Below, piece by piece: positions 1 through 7,667 of a stretch of DNA of 33,511 bases; within the stretch, counting starts at the first letter, position 1; each line of letters starts with the position of its first letter. Below the pieces are notes generated by a model. It ran no database searches. It was not told the origin of the DNA and worked only from the letters and a program-made list of their open reading frames with translations. Source of the DNA: Myxococcales bacterium (GTDB taxonomy: Bacteria > Myxococcota_A > Polyangia > Polyangiales > JAFGIB01); NCBI GenBank assembly GCA_028817855.1, contig JAPPOT010000261.1, forward strand, positions 1-33,511, written 5' to 3'. The position numbers and the translations under genes are program-made.

Positions 1-342
1 GCCCTGCTGGGCAGCGCGTGCGGGGATGACAGCGGCGGGGGGGATGGGGGCGCGCCCGAACCCATGGGCGAGCCCTGCCAGGTGGGCCTGACCGACACCA
101 ATTGCAGCTGCGACGACGGCCGCTCAGGCGGCGTGCGCTATTGCAGCAGCGACGGGTTCTGGGGCGATTGCATGTGCCGCCCCGTCAACGATGCCGGCCA
201 GCCGGTCTGCCGTGAGGGCCAGCGAGTGATCTGCAACCCCTGCGGCAACAGCGACCGCTGGGAGACCACCTGCGATGCCAACGGCAACTACAACTGCGCG
301 TGCGACTCACCCGACGCGCCGCGCAACGACGCCGGCAGGTAG
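1..342 (+). CDS. Cys-rich lipoprotein, 5' end outside the window
   Basis: The reading frame is open from the first base, so the start codon lies upstream. The first residues read ALLGSAC followed by a Gly/Asp-rich linker. This is what follows a lipoprotein signal peptide, although Gly at -3 makes the lipobox imperfect. The mature part, from about residue 22, is rich in Cys (roughly fourteen) in patterns such as CSCDDG, CMC and CNPCG, which suggests a small disulfide-stabilised secreted domain. I recognise no family. The TAG stop is 15 nt from the stop of the convergent gene at 358-930. Function unknown; surface or periplasmic location is inferred from the N-terminal residues only. Confidence 0.6.
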   Translation, partial: ALLGSACGDDSGGGDGGAPEPMGEPCQVGLTDTNCSCDDGRSGGVRYCSSDGFWGDCMCRPVNDAGQPVCREGQRVICNPCGNSDRWETTCDANGNYNCACDSPDAPRNDAGR

Positions 343-357
343 GCGAGCACCCGCGCC

Positions 358-930
358 TCAGTCGCGCGGCACGAGGCGATAGAAGGTGTTGGCCGTCTCG
401 CCGCAGTCGATCGCAGCCATGCGACCACGGGGCGAGTCGATGGTGCCGCCCCAGTGCCAGGCGCGGCCGCGGCAGGGATCGCGCAGCTCACCGCGCGCGA
501 AGTCTCCGGCGCGCTCGAACGTCGCGCGCCACAAGGGCGCGTGGCGTCGCCAGGAGACCTTGCGCGGCCACCCCTCGGGCTGCGACGCGTCCGGCCACAA
601 TGATCGCAGCCAGGTCTGACGTGGTGTGAGCGATCGACGAAAGCCACCGAGACCCGCGCAGTAGTTGCGGATGACGTCGAGGAAGCGCATCGTCGGGTAG
701 CGCTCCGTCACGCGCTTCCAGCGTCGCGCCAACACATACGCGATCGCGACGTGGTCGCGTTCGTGCAACCAACCGGCTTCGGCGACCATCGCGCGTGCCA
801 GCCAGAGCTGCACCTGCGGGTCCCACTGCTCGGCGGGTACGGGCGGTCTACGTGAAGCCATCGCCACCTGCGGCTGCACCGCGGTGGCGATCACCAGAAA
901 CGATAGAACGAGAACGAGGAACTTCTTCAT
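358..930 (-). CDS. secreted protein, possibly SleB/CwlJ-type cell-wall hydrolase
   Basis: The 190-residue product starts with a clear Sec signal peptide: MKK, a hydrophobic core at about residues 4-18, and a likely cleavage after AMA near residue 25. The mature part contains LARAMVAEAG around residues 44-53 and then HVAIAYVLARRW. This resembles the start of the SleB/CwlJ cell-wall hydrolase domain, in which a Glu in an 'AEAxG' context is catalytic. A Trp/Gly-rich WHWGG and a late Cys (AIDCGE) follow. Similarity is by eye and covers mainly the first helices, so a peptidoglycan lytic role is a hypothesis. No gene partner is evident; 354 bp of non-coding DNA lies upstream. Confidence 0.55.
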   Translation of the reverse strand: MKKFLVLVLSFLVIATAVQPQVAMASRRPPVPAEQWDPQVQLWLARAMVAEAGWLHERDHVAIAYVLARRWKRVTERYPTMRFLDVIRNYCAGLGGFRRSLTPRQTWLRSLWPDASQPEGWPRKVSWRRHAPLWRATFERAGDFARGELRDPCRGRAWHWGGTIDSPRGRMAAIDCGETANTFYRLVPRD

Positions 931-1284
931 GAGCGTGTCTCACGTGAATGCGTGCGTCGTGGCTGAAGGGTCCGAAGGGTCGTTGCGGCCGGCTCATCCG
1001 GGGCCTGCATGTCGACTCGAACCGTGAAATCGCGCTACGGGTGACACTTCGCGGGGCCGGTGTCAAACCGACGGCTGCCCGTGCCCGCTGTGCAAAAAGA
1101 GCGCTTTTTCAAAAGTGAAATTCGCCCGCGATGCACTTTTTGGATGCACGCGCGCGTCGCTGAAGTGAGGTAGTATTTTGCCTCGCCCGTTGTGGGCTCG
1201 CACGCTAGCTCTTCCGTCGTTTCAACGTTTGGCCCGCGTTCTGAAAAAGCGGTGCGGGGTCGAGCAAGACAGCGCTTTTGGGTC
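931..1284. other. intergenic region with AT-rich inverted-repeat elements
   Basis: This stretch separates two divergent genes. Most of it is GC-rich without recognisable sites. An AT-rich patch at 1091-1145 holds the near-palindrome AAAAAGAGCGCTTTTT (1094-1109) and a direct repeat GATGCAC (1130-1136 and 1143-1149). The same half-sites return near the kinase start as AAAAAGCG (1244-1251) and CGCTTTT (1273-1279). These could be operator or promoter elements for the kinase gene. I cannot identify a convincing -35/-10 pair and see no small gene. Confidence 0.4.
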
Positions 1285-2220
1285 GTGAATCGCACCTCTG
1301 ACAGCGCGGATGTCCGCATCGGTGTCGATCTGGGGGGCACCAAGATCGAGCTGCTGGCGCTCGGCCCGGACGCCACCGAGCTCCATCGCGAGCGCATCGC
1401 CACGCCTCGCAACGACTATGCGGCGATCGTGCACGCCGTGCGTGACCTCGTGCTGGACGCGGAGACGCGACTTGCGACCCGCGCAAGCGTCGGCGTCGGC
1501 ACACCCGGTGCGCTGTCGCCCACGTCCGGCGTGATGCGCAACGCCAACACCACCTGCCTCAACGGGCGCCCGCTCGATCGCGCCCTGTGCGACGAGCTTG
1601 CGCGCGAGGGTCGCATCAGCCACGGCGCCAACTGCTTTGCGCTGTCGGAAGCCGTCGACGGCGCGGCGCGCGATGCACGCGTCGTCTTTGGAGTGATCGT
1701 CGGTACGGGCACTGGCGGTGGTGTCGTGATCGATCGACGCCCTCTGATCGGGCGCAACGCCATCGCCGGCGAGTGGGGACACAACCCGCTGCCGTGGCCG
1801 ACGCACGAAGAGCTGCCCGGCCCCCCGTGCTACTGCGGCAAGCGCGGTTGCATCGAGACCTTCCTCAGCGGCCCCGGCATCGCCCACGATCACGCCGAGC
1901 GTTGCGGCGAGCGAATCGCGGCGATCGAGATCGCCGCGCGCGCCGAGCGTGGCGATGGCGACGCAGAGCGAACCCTCGAGCGACATGCCGATCGCATGGC
2001 GCGCGCGCTCGCGAGTGTAATCAACGTCCTCGATCCGGATGCGATCGTGCTCGGCGGTGGTGTCTCGCTGATCGGCTCCCTGCCGGAGGCGATCCATGCC
2101 CGCCTCCCGAACCACGTCTTCTCCGACCGGGTGACCACCCCCGTCGTGCGGGCTGTACACGGCGACGCGGGCGGTGTACGCGGTGCCGCGTGGCTGTGGC
2201 CGAGCGAGTCCGGAGCATGA
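1285..2220 (+). CDS. mak: ROK-family fructokinase (Mak-like)
   Basis: The product (311 residues from GTG 1285) closely follows the ROK sugar-kinase pattern. It has the phosphate-binding start RIGVDLGGTK, the segment GVGTPGALSP, the nucleotide motif VIVGTGTGGG, the catalytic-region GEWGHNPLPW and the ROK zinc motif CYCGKRGC followed by IETF. The phrase SEAVDGAA and the order of the other segments match what I remember of E. coli Mak (manno(fructo)kinase), which phosphorylates fructose at C6 with ATP. The frame is also open from GTG 1192, but that adds 31 residues not found in Mak-type proteins. Neither start has a good Shine-Dalgarno. The stop overlaps the next start as ATGA, so the two genes are probably translationally coupled. 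Substrate is inferred from family resemblance. Confidence 0.85.
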   Translation: MNRTSDSADVRIGVDLGGTKIELLALGPDATELHRERIATPRNDYAAIVHAVRDLVLDAETRLATRASVGVGTPGALSPTSGVMRNANTTCLNGRPLDRALCDELAREGRISHGANCFALSEAVDGAARDARVVFGVIVGTGTGGGVVIDRRPLIGRNAIAGEWGHNPLPWPTHEELPGPPCYCGKRGCIETFLSGPGIAHDHAERCGERIAAIEIAARAERGDGDAERTLERHADRMARALASVINVLDPDAIVLGGGVSLIGSLPEAIHARLPNHVFSDRVTTPVVRAVHGDAGGVRGAAWLWPSESGA

Positions 2221-3617
2221 TCAGGGCGGTGTCCCAGGGCGTCGTCCTGACGCTGCTCGCGGGCGTCCTGCTGAGCGCGCCGGCCCGCGCCGACGAGGGG
2301 CCATACTCAAACTTCATGGTCGGTGAGCGGGCGCTCGGCCTGGGTGGGGCGGCCGTGGCGGTGGCAGACGATCCAGGCGCAATCTTCCATAATCCCGGGG
2401 GGATCGCGAGCCTGACCACGAGCGCGGCCTCGGGCAGCCTGTGGGCGCTGCTACGCGGGACGCGACTGGTCGAGGACGGCTACCAGACCCAGCTCGGGAA
2501 CACGGACCTCGACTACTCGGCGGGGCTCTCCTTCCCGGCCTTTCTCGCGGGCGTGGTCAAGCTGGGCGAGCGACACGCGGACGACGTGCGCCCCCATGCG
2601 CTCGGCGCCGCGATCGTCTCGCCCCACAGCGACGAGTATCGCTTCATCGCCCAGCTGAGCGAGGGCGATGCGGTCGACCGCCTCGAGGTGCGACATGGTG
2701 ACAAGGCGCGCTGGTACGGCATCGCCTACGGCTACCGCCTGCGCCCGGGACTGTCGCTCGGCCTCACCACCTTCCTGGCCCAGCGCTCGCTCAGCCACGA
2801 TGAGGTCGAGATCAACGCGCGAGAGAACCTGCCGATGGACTCGACGTTCGGCTCCTTGCTGAGCCGCGCGTCGACGCTGGACATCAGCGTCTATCACCTG
2901 GTGCCGCGCCTTGGGCTGCACCTGGATCTGACGCGCGAGCTGCGCGCCGGCATGATGCTTCAGCCGCCCGCAATCGAGCTCAGCTCCTCGGTGAGCGCGG
3001 AGCGGCTGGACGCGCTCGCTGGCCCTGACCCGACTGCGATCACGGTCAGCGGTGACAGCGGCCTCGACGCCAACCTTCCGATCCCGTGGGAGCTGCGGCT
3101 CGGGGTCACGTGGCTCAACCGACCGATCACGTTGCTGACGCTCGACGTCTCGATCTTTGGCCCCGCGGGCTCTCCCAGCGATCCGCTGCCGCTGGTGGCC
3201 GGCGCGGGCGACGAGCTACTCGGCGAGTTCGTGCCGCGCGAGACCTATCGGCGCACGGCCCTGCGCGGAGCGATCGGCTTCGAGAGCGAGCTGCATCCGA
3301 TCGTGCCGATTCGCGGGGGGCTCTTCTTCGAGCGCAGCAGCGCGCCCGAGGTACTGAGTACCAGCGATGCGTACGTACGCCCTCGGCTGTCAACCTTTGG
3401 CGGGGCTTTCAGCCTCGGCCTACGCAGCGGCGGCTACGACCTCTCCTTCGGGCTCACCGGCCTGATCGGGCGCGGCGAGGGGCTGGCGCTGATCCGCTCC
3501 GACGATCCGGGCGATCCGCGCTTCCGCGCGGCGGACGTCACCGACACGGTGCTGATGGTCTTCATCGGTGGGGCCAAGAGCGCGGTGAAGCGCTTCGTGA
3601 AGACGCTCAGCAACTGA
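2217..3617 (+). CDS. FadL/OmpP1-like outer-membrane protein
   Basis: The 466-residue product begins at the ATG of an ATGA overlap with the kinase gene. A signal peptide runs to about residue 22 (SAPARA, then DEGPYS). The mature start is typical of the FadL/OMPP1/TodX family: a Gly/Ala-rich stretch ending GAAVAVADDPGAIFHNPGG, where family members have an 'A-D-x-S-A-x-F-Y-N-P-A-G' hatch segment. The rest is alternating amphipathic strands, consistent with a long beta-barrel importing hydrophobic molecules. Coupling to a sugar kinase is unusual for FadL and may mean a different substrate, or only shared transcription. Its last 11 bases overlap the end of the convergent LDL-repeat gene. Confidence 0.75.
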   Translation: MIRAVSQGVVLTLLAGVLLSAPARADEGPYSNFMVGERALGLGGAAVAVADDPGAIFHNPGGIASLTTSAASGSLWALLRGTRLVEDGYQTQLGNTDLDYSAGLSFPAFLAGVVKLGERHADDVRPHALGAAIVSPHSDEYRFIAQLSEGDAVDRLEVRHGDKARWYGIAYGYRLRPGLSLGLTTFLAQRSLSHDEVEINARENLPMDSTFGSLLSRASTLDISVYHLVPRLGLHLDLTRELRAGMMLQPPAIELSSSVSAERLDALAGPDPTAITVSGDSGLDANLPIPWELRLGVTWLNRPITLLTLDVSIFGPAGSPSDPLPLVAGAGDELLGEFVPRETYRRTALRGAIGFESELHPIVPIRGGLFFERSSAPEVLSTSDAYVRPRLSTFGGAFSLGLRSGGYDLSFGLTGLIGRGEGLALIRSDDPGDPRFRAADVTDTVLMVFIGGAKSAVKRFVKTLSN

Positions 3618-4347
3618 GCTCGTCCTCACCGGCGGCACAGTCCTCGACGCCGTCGCACACCCAGCTGTCGGGCAGCTCGCGACCGTCTGCGCAGGTGAAC
3701 GGCGCGGGGCAGCCGAGCTCATCGCTCTCGTCGGCGCAGTCGCCCTCGAGGTCGCAGCGCCAGTCACGCGGGATCGCACTGCCATCGGCGCACTCGAAGC
3801 GAACCGCGTCGCAGTCACGCTCGTCACTGGCGTCCGCGCAGTCCTCGCGGAAGTCGCAGCGGAAAACCCACGGTACCCGGGCGCCATCTTCGCACGTGAA
3901 GATCACGGCGTCGGTCTGCGGAGCGATCACCGGGTCGCAGCCGGCGTCCTGCCGGCCGCACACACCGTCTGGCATGCTGCAGACACGCAACTCCTGTGCG
4001 ACGTCGTCGGGCCAGGCGTCGCAAAGCTGCGCCAGCCGCGCGAGCGGCTGCGCACAGAGGTCGACCTCCTCGTCCAGACACTCGGCCGCATCGAGGCAGC
4101 GGAGCACCGTCTCGAGCCACTCGGCCTGGCACTCGAGGACGGGCTCCGGAGGCGACTCCAGCGCGCGGAGCACCTCTTGCGCGCACGCCTGTGCGTCGCG
4201 ACCGTCGCACCGATCGCAATCGCACAGGGCCTCCTGCACCGCCTCCACGCGGGCGATGTACCGCTCGACGGGATCCTGCTCGGGAGCGTCATCCTCGCAC
4301 CCGAGGACGAGCAGCGCGACCACGCTGCAGCTGAGTCGATGCACCAC
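3607..4347 (-). CDS. lipoprotein with three degenerate LDL-receptor class A repeats
   Basis: The product (246 residues) starts at one of two adjacent GTG codons, 4347 or 4344. It has a lipoprotein signal with lipobox LVLGC (Cys17). Residues 40-140 form a Cys-rich helical domain with no family I recognise. Residues 150-179, 184-213 and 217-246 are three tandem repeats of the form F-x-C...W/V-x-x-C-D-x-x-x-D-C-A-x-x-x-D-E-x-x-C. This is the second half of an LDL-receptor class A module with its acidic calcium ligands. Each repeat has four cysteines instead of six. The missing ones correspond to the first and third, which are disulfide partners in classical modules. The gene starts 12 nt after the elp3 stop on the same strand, so it may be co-transcribed. 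Role unknown; calcium-dependent adhesion or ligand binding is a guess from the domain. Confidence 0.8.
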   Translation of the reverse strand: MVHRLSCSVVALLVLGCEDDAPEQDPVERYIARVEAVQEALCDCDRCDGRDAQACAQEVLRALESPPEPVLECQAEWLETVLRCLDAAECLDEEVDLCAQPLARLAQLCDAWPDDVAQELRVCSMPDGVCGRQDAGCDPVIAPQTDAVIFTCEDGARVPWVFRCDFREDCADASDERDCDAVRFECADGSAIPRDWRCDLEGDCADESDELGCPAPFTCADGRELPDSWVCDGVEDCAAGEDELSC

Positions 4348-4359
4348 GCCCGCAGCCTA

Positions 4360-6171
4360 TCAGGGGGCGACGTGCTGGTAGAGGACGCCGTCCCCGAAGC
4401 CCTGGTTGCGGTAGTACTCGCGCGTCCCCACGGCCGAGATCACCGCCAGGTCACGGTAGCCCCCACCGCGCGCGATGCGTCGAGCGGCGGCGATCAGGCG
4501 GCTGCCGAGTCCGCGGTGCTGTGCGCGGGCGGGGTCGCGATCGCCCAGGTCGAGGGCCGCACCGTAGACGTGGAGCTCGCGAATCATCGCGCTGTCCGCC
4601 ACCTCCGGAACGAAGACGCCGTCGTCCGGCAACGACAGGCGCAGGAACGCCGCCACGCGGTCATCGCCGGTGACCAGCTCGAGGAAGCGCTCCTGCCCGA
4701 CCGACGTGCGGTAGCTCGTGTCGCGCAGCTGGAGGGTCCCGATCTCCACCCCCTCGTGCTTGATCTCGCGGGCGCGGATATCCGCGCCCCGCCCTCCCCG
4801 CTCGCGCAGCGCGCGCTCGGCCACCTCGCGGAAGTTGGACTGGCGGTTGCCGGTCACGATGTCCTCCGACGAGATGTCGCGCACGACGCGGCTCAACCGG
4901 CAATAGCGTGGCGTGTGCTCGAGCACGAAGAGCAAGACCTCGAGCAACTCCTCATGCGTGTAGGGACGGTAGTCGCCAGCCTCGTAGTGAACCATGAGCT
5001 CTGCGCTCTCGATCAGGCTGCAGGGGTAGACCTTGAGCTCGTCGGGCCGAAAGGCCGGATCGGCGAACATGCGGACGTAGTCCTCGCGGTCGCGCTGGGG
5101 TGTGGCGTCGAGCAGGTTCGGCATCCAGTGGGCGTGGACCTTGAAACCGACCGCGCGCAGGACCCGCATCGCGTCGACGGTGGCCGCCACGTCGTGGCCG
5201 CGCTTGTTGCGCGCGAGGATGTCGTCGTCGAGGCTCTGGAAGCCGATCTGAACCTTGGTGCAACCGAGCCTGCGCAGGCGCAGCGCCTCCGCGCGATCGA
5301 GCCGATCCGGCCGCGTCTCCACCACCAGCCCCACGTTGCGGCAGCCGGCGCGCTCATTGTCGCGCTGAGCGCGCTCCAGCTCGTCCCAGCTTGCGTGCTC
5401 CGCGCCATGAAGCATGCGCTCACCGTGCAGCACCTTGAGGAAGCGGCTGAGCTCGCGGTTGTAGCTCAGGTCGGGGCTGCGGCCGTCCACGCGCGCCGGC
5501 AGGGTGTGGTGGTCGACGCGGGCGGCCCCGACATCCGCAGAGGCCTCACGTCCCGCTCCCAGGTCGTTGAGGGCGTCGAAGCAGCGCTTGATGAACCAGC
5601 GCTGATAGGCCCCCGGATAGAAGGAGAAGGTGCCGCCCAGGATGATGATCTCGACCTTGGCGATCGGATGCCCGATCGCGGTAAGTGCCTTCAGCCGGTT
5701 GTAGGTCTGGAGGTAGGGGTCGAAGCCGTTGCTCTCAGCGCGCTGGCAGCCCGGCTCGCGCGCGAGGTAGCTCTTGGGCATGCGCACGTCGTTCGGGCAG
5801 AAGACACACTCGCCGGGGCAAGGATAGGGCTTGGTGAAGACCGTCACCGGCGTCACGCCGCTCTGGGTGCGCACCGGGCGCATGCGGAGGCTGCGCACCA
5901 GCGCCTGCTCGCCCAGGCCGATGCCCGCTTCGCGACCGAAGGCGCGGATGCCGGAGATCAGCTCGGCCCGGGAGAAGAAACCGCGCCCCTCGCGCGGGTG
6001 GCGTCGCAGGATCGCGTGCAGCTCGCGCGTCGGCAGGGCGGCCCCGTCGCCCGGCGAAAGGCGTGCCTCCAGCTCACGGAGGATCGCCACGAGCTGCTCG
6101 CGGTGTGGAGTCGGGTCGAAGCTCACCTCCGGTCGACGCCGGCGGCCTCGCGAGCGTGTCTGCAGGCCCAT
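4360..6171 (-). CDS. elp3: Elp3-type tRNA U34 carboxymethyl-modifying radical SAM/GNAT enzyme
   Basis: With the ATG at 6171 the product has 603 residues. An N-terminal helical part is followed by the radical SAM core, with CPGECVFC giving the cluster motif C118-x3-C122-x2-C125. Next come the Elp3-typical PKSYLAREPG and ILGGTFSFYP. The C-terminal GNAT domain (about residues 490-603) includes the acetyl-CoA loop QHRGLG and ends with EYYRNQGF. Elp3 enzymes use acetyl-CoA and SAM radical chemistry to form 5-carboxymethyluridine derivatives at the tRNA wobble position. The frame stays open to 6285, but that extension has no family match and would run into the divergent gene. Divergent neighbour: a Trm9-like methyltransferase. 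The downstream LDL-repeat gene follows after 12 nt. Confidence 0.92.
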   Translation of the reverse strand: MGLQTRSRGRRRRPEVSFDPTPHREQLVAILRELEARLSPGDGAALPTRELHAILRRHPREGRGFFSRAELISGIRAFGREAGIGLGEQALVRSLRMRPVRTQSGVTPVTVFTKPYPCPGECVFCPNDVRMPKSYLAREPGCQRAESNGFDPYLQTYNRLKALTAIGHPIAKVEIIILGGTFSFYPGAYQRWFIKRCFDALNDLGAGREASADVGAARVDHHTLPARVDGRSPDLSYNRELSRFLKVLHGERMLHGAEHASWDELERAQRDNERAGCRNVGLVVETRPDRLDRAEALRLRRLGCTKVQIGFQSLDDDILARNKRGHDVAATVDAMRVLRAVGFKVHAHWMPNLLDATPQRDREDYVRMFADPAFRPDELKVYPCSLIESAELMVHYEAGDYRPYTHEELLEVLLFVLEHTPRYCRLSRVVRDISSEDIVTGNRQSNFREVAERALRERGGRGADIRAREIKHEGVEIGTLQLRDTSYRTSVGQERFLELVTGDDRVAAFLRLSLPDDGVFVPEVADSAMIRELHVYGAALDLGDRDPARAQHRGLGSRLIAAARRIARGGGYRDLAVISAVGTREYYRNQGFGDGVLYQHVAP

Positions 6172-6247
6172 CGGCAGCAGTAGTAGCAGCTCGCCGGCGG
6201 TTTGCACCGTGCGGCAGCCGCGATTGTGGCGCAGACTCCCGCAGGCG

Positions 6248-6994
6248 ATGGATCCCACGACCCGCGCGCGCTTACTCGCGATCAACGAGCGCTTCTACCG
6301 CGAGCACGGGCGCGCCTTCGACGCCACGCGCCAGGCGCCGTGGCCCGGCTTTGCATCCGTGCTCGAGCACCTGCCGCCAACGCGGCCCCTGCGGGTGCTC
6401 GACGTGGGCTGCGGCAACGGCCGCTTCCTCGGTGCGCTCGAGGCGCGGCTGCCGGCGGCAGAGCTGTGTTACCTCGGCATCGACGCCAGCCAGACTCTGC
6501 TCGGACCTGCGCGCGAACGGCACCGCGGCGAGCACGCGCGCTTCACGCAGTGTGATTTCCTGAGCCCAGCGCCAGCGGCCGCGCTGCCACCGGGACCTTT
6601 CGACCTCGTTGCCCTGTTCGGGGTGCTCCATCACGTCCCGGGCGACGCGCTGCGCACCGAGCTACTGGCGGCCTGCGCCAAACGCCTCGCCGCCGGCGGC
6701 CTTCTGGCCCTGACCTTCTGGTGCTTCGACCGGGACCCGCGCTTGGCGCGACGCCGCATCGAGCCCGCGGCGCTCACTCCCCCGCTTTCGCCCGAGCAGC
6801 TCGAGCCCGGTGACCACCTGCTCGGCTTCGGCGCGGTGCCGGACGCCGTTCGCTACTGCCACCTTTCCGACGGCGCCGAGAGAACGCGGCTGCTGGACGC
6901 ACTCGCGCTCGAAGAGGTCGCGCGTTTCGACGACGACGGCGCGGCGCTGCCGCTCAATCACTACGCCTTGCTTCGCGCCGCACCGATCCGCTAA
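6248..6994 (+). CDS. SAM-dependent methyltransferase resembling Trm9/ALKBH8 tRNA methyltransferase
   Basis: The 248-residue class I methyltransferase has the SAM motif VLDVGCGNGRFLG at residues 50-62, an acidic strand end at GIDAS (78-82) and FGVLHHV (124-130). Three further features match the eukaryotic wobble-uridine methyltransferase Trm9. These are the N-terminal FDATRQAPWP (residues 24-33; Trm9 has F-S-x-TR-x-KPWP), the GCGNG-[RK]-[FY]-L form of motif I, and a C-terminal VRYCHL (201-206; Trm9 RYYHLY) before the last strand. Trm9 methylates the carboxyl of cm5U34. The gene diverges from elp3, whose product makes the cm5U precursor, across 76 bp. Methyltransferase is certain; the tRNA substrate is inferred from motifs and location. 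Confidence 0.85.
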   Translation: MDPTTRARLLAINERFYREHGRAFDATRQAPWPGFASVLEHLPPTRPLRVLDVGCGNGRFLGALEARLPAAELCYLGIDASQTLLGPARERHRGEHARFTQCDFLSPAPAAALPPGPFDLVALFGVLHHVPGDALRTELLAACAKRLAAGGLLALTFWCFDRDPRLARRRIEPAALTPPLSPEQLEPGDHLLGFGAVPDAVRYCHLSDGAERTRLLDALALEEVARFDDDGAALPLNHYALLRAAPIR

Positions 6995-7003
6995 GAGACG
7001 AGG

Positions 7004-7429
7004 ATGCGGATCGTCGCGCCCATCTACCTGCTCCTGATGCTCGCTGCCTGCGGTGACGATGCGAGCGGGGACGGCGGACAAGCCGGGGTCGATGGGGGCG
7101 ACTCCGCGGCGCCCAGCTTCGATCCGGTGTGGGCGATGTTCGAGGCGCGCGGCTGTGGTAGCGCCTTCTGCCACGGCGCCGGCCAGGGGGAGCTGCTCAT
7201 GTTCGACGCGAGCGGCACCTACGAGGCGCTGGTCGACGTTCAGGCCGCGGGCGTGGATTGCGCGCCCGGAGGCAAGACGCGCGTGGCGCCGGGCGACGCC
7301 GAGGCGAGCCTGCTGGTCGAGAAGATGCGACCCGATCCGAGCTGTGGCGACGTCATGCCTGCCGACGGCAACGACGATGCCGACATCCAGCTGGTGGTCG
7401 ATTGGATCGAGTCGGGCGCCGCGAGATAG
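7004..7429 (+). CDS. cytochrome c-like lipoprotein with non-canonical CX4CH
   Basis: The 141-residue product starts with a lipoprotein signal ending LLLMLAAC, then a Gly/Asp-rich tether (about residues 17-38). The folded part has GCGSAFCHGAG, where the His that could bind heme is preceded by C-x4-C instead of the usual C-x2-C. It ends with DVMPADG and a helix DIQLVVDWIESGA, as in small class I cytochromes where a late Met is the sixth ligand. Whether heme is attached is doubtful because the spacing is unusual. The gene begins 9 nt after the methyltransferase stop, with GAGG in the gap, so they are probably co-transcribed even though no functional link is apparent. Confidence 0.7.
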   Translation: MRIVAPIYLLLMLAACGDDASGDGGQAGVDGGDSAAPSFDPVWAMFEARGCGSAFCHGAGQGELLMFDASGTYEALVDVQAAGVDCAPGGKTRVAPGDAEASLLVEKMRPDPSCGDVMPADGNDDADIQLVVDWIESGAAR

Positions 7430-7523
7430 GCACCCTCCCAGGCTGCGTTAGACGGCCTGCGCCGGGTGAGGCGATCGCCTGAAGCGGTGGGGGACGACTT
7501 GTGGGGAGCCTCCGGGGCCGACC

Positions 7524-7535
7524 ACAACATGTTGT
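7524..7535. promoter_or_regulatory. perfect 12-bp palindrome ACAACATGTTGT
   Basis: ACAACATGTTGT is its own exact reverse complement. It sits in the 238-bp gap between the cytochrome-like gene and the 48-residue peptide gene, 133 bp before the latter's start. It is AT-richer than its surroundings. The size and symmetry suit a dimeric repressor or activator, but no regulator in this window can be tied to it. The rest of the gap (7430-7667) shows no gene that I can support. Confidence 0.35.
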
Positions 7536-7667
7536 ACCTGCCTGTAATCCTTGGGCTTTTCTGTGTCGAAAAGTGGCGGATGTAGGTGCGCTCGCGAAGA
7601 CTCGAGGACCCGATCGCTTGCCCGTCAGCCTGGAGGCCTTACCTTGGAGAAGCAGGAGCAACCGACC

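Noticed and set aside
1035..1412. Long open frames on the minus strand across the start of the fructokinase gene
   Set aside because: GC-rich DNA gives long open frames on the opposite strand; the codes are Arg-rich and match no family, while the plus-strand frame has clear ROK motifs.
1587..2216. The frame that runs into the FadL-like gene from far upstream
   Set aside because: The upstream part is a shadow of the fructokinase gene; the true start is the ATG at 2217 directly before the signal peptide.
3615..3620. The 11-base overlap of the FadL-like gene with the LDL-repeat gene as a possible frameshift
   Set aside because: Both frames end cleanly with family-typical ends, and short convergent overlaps are common in compact genomes.
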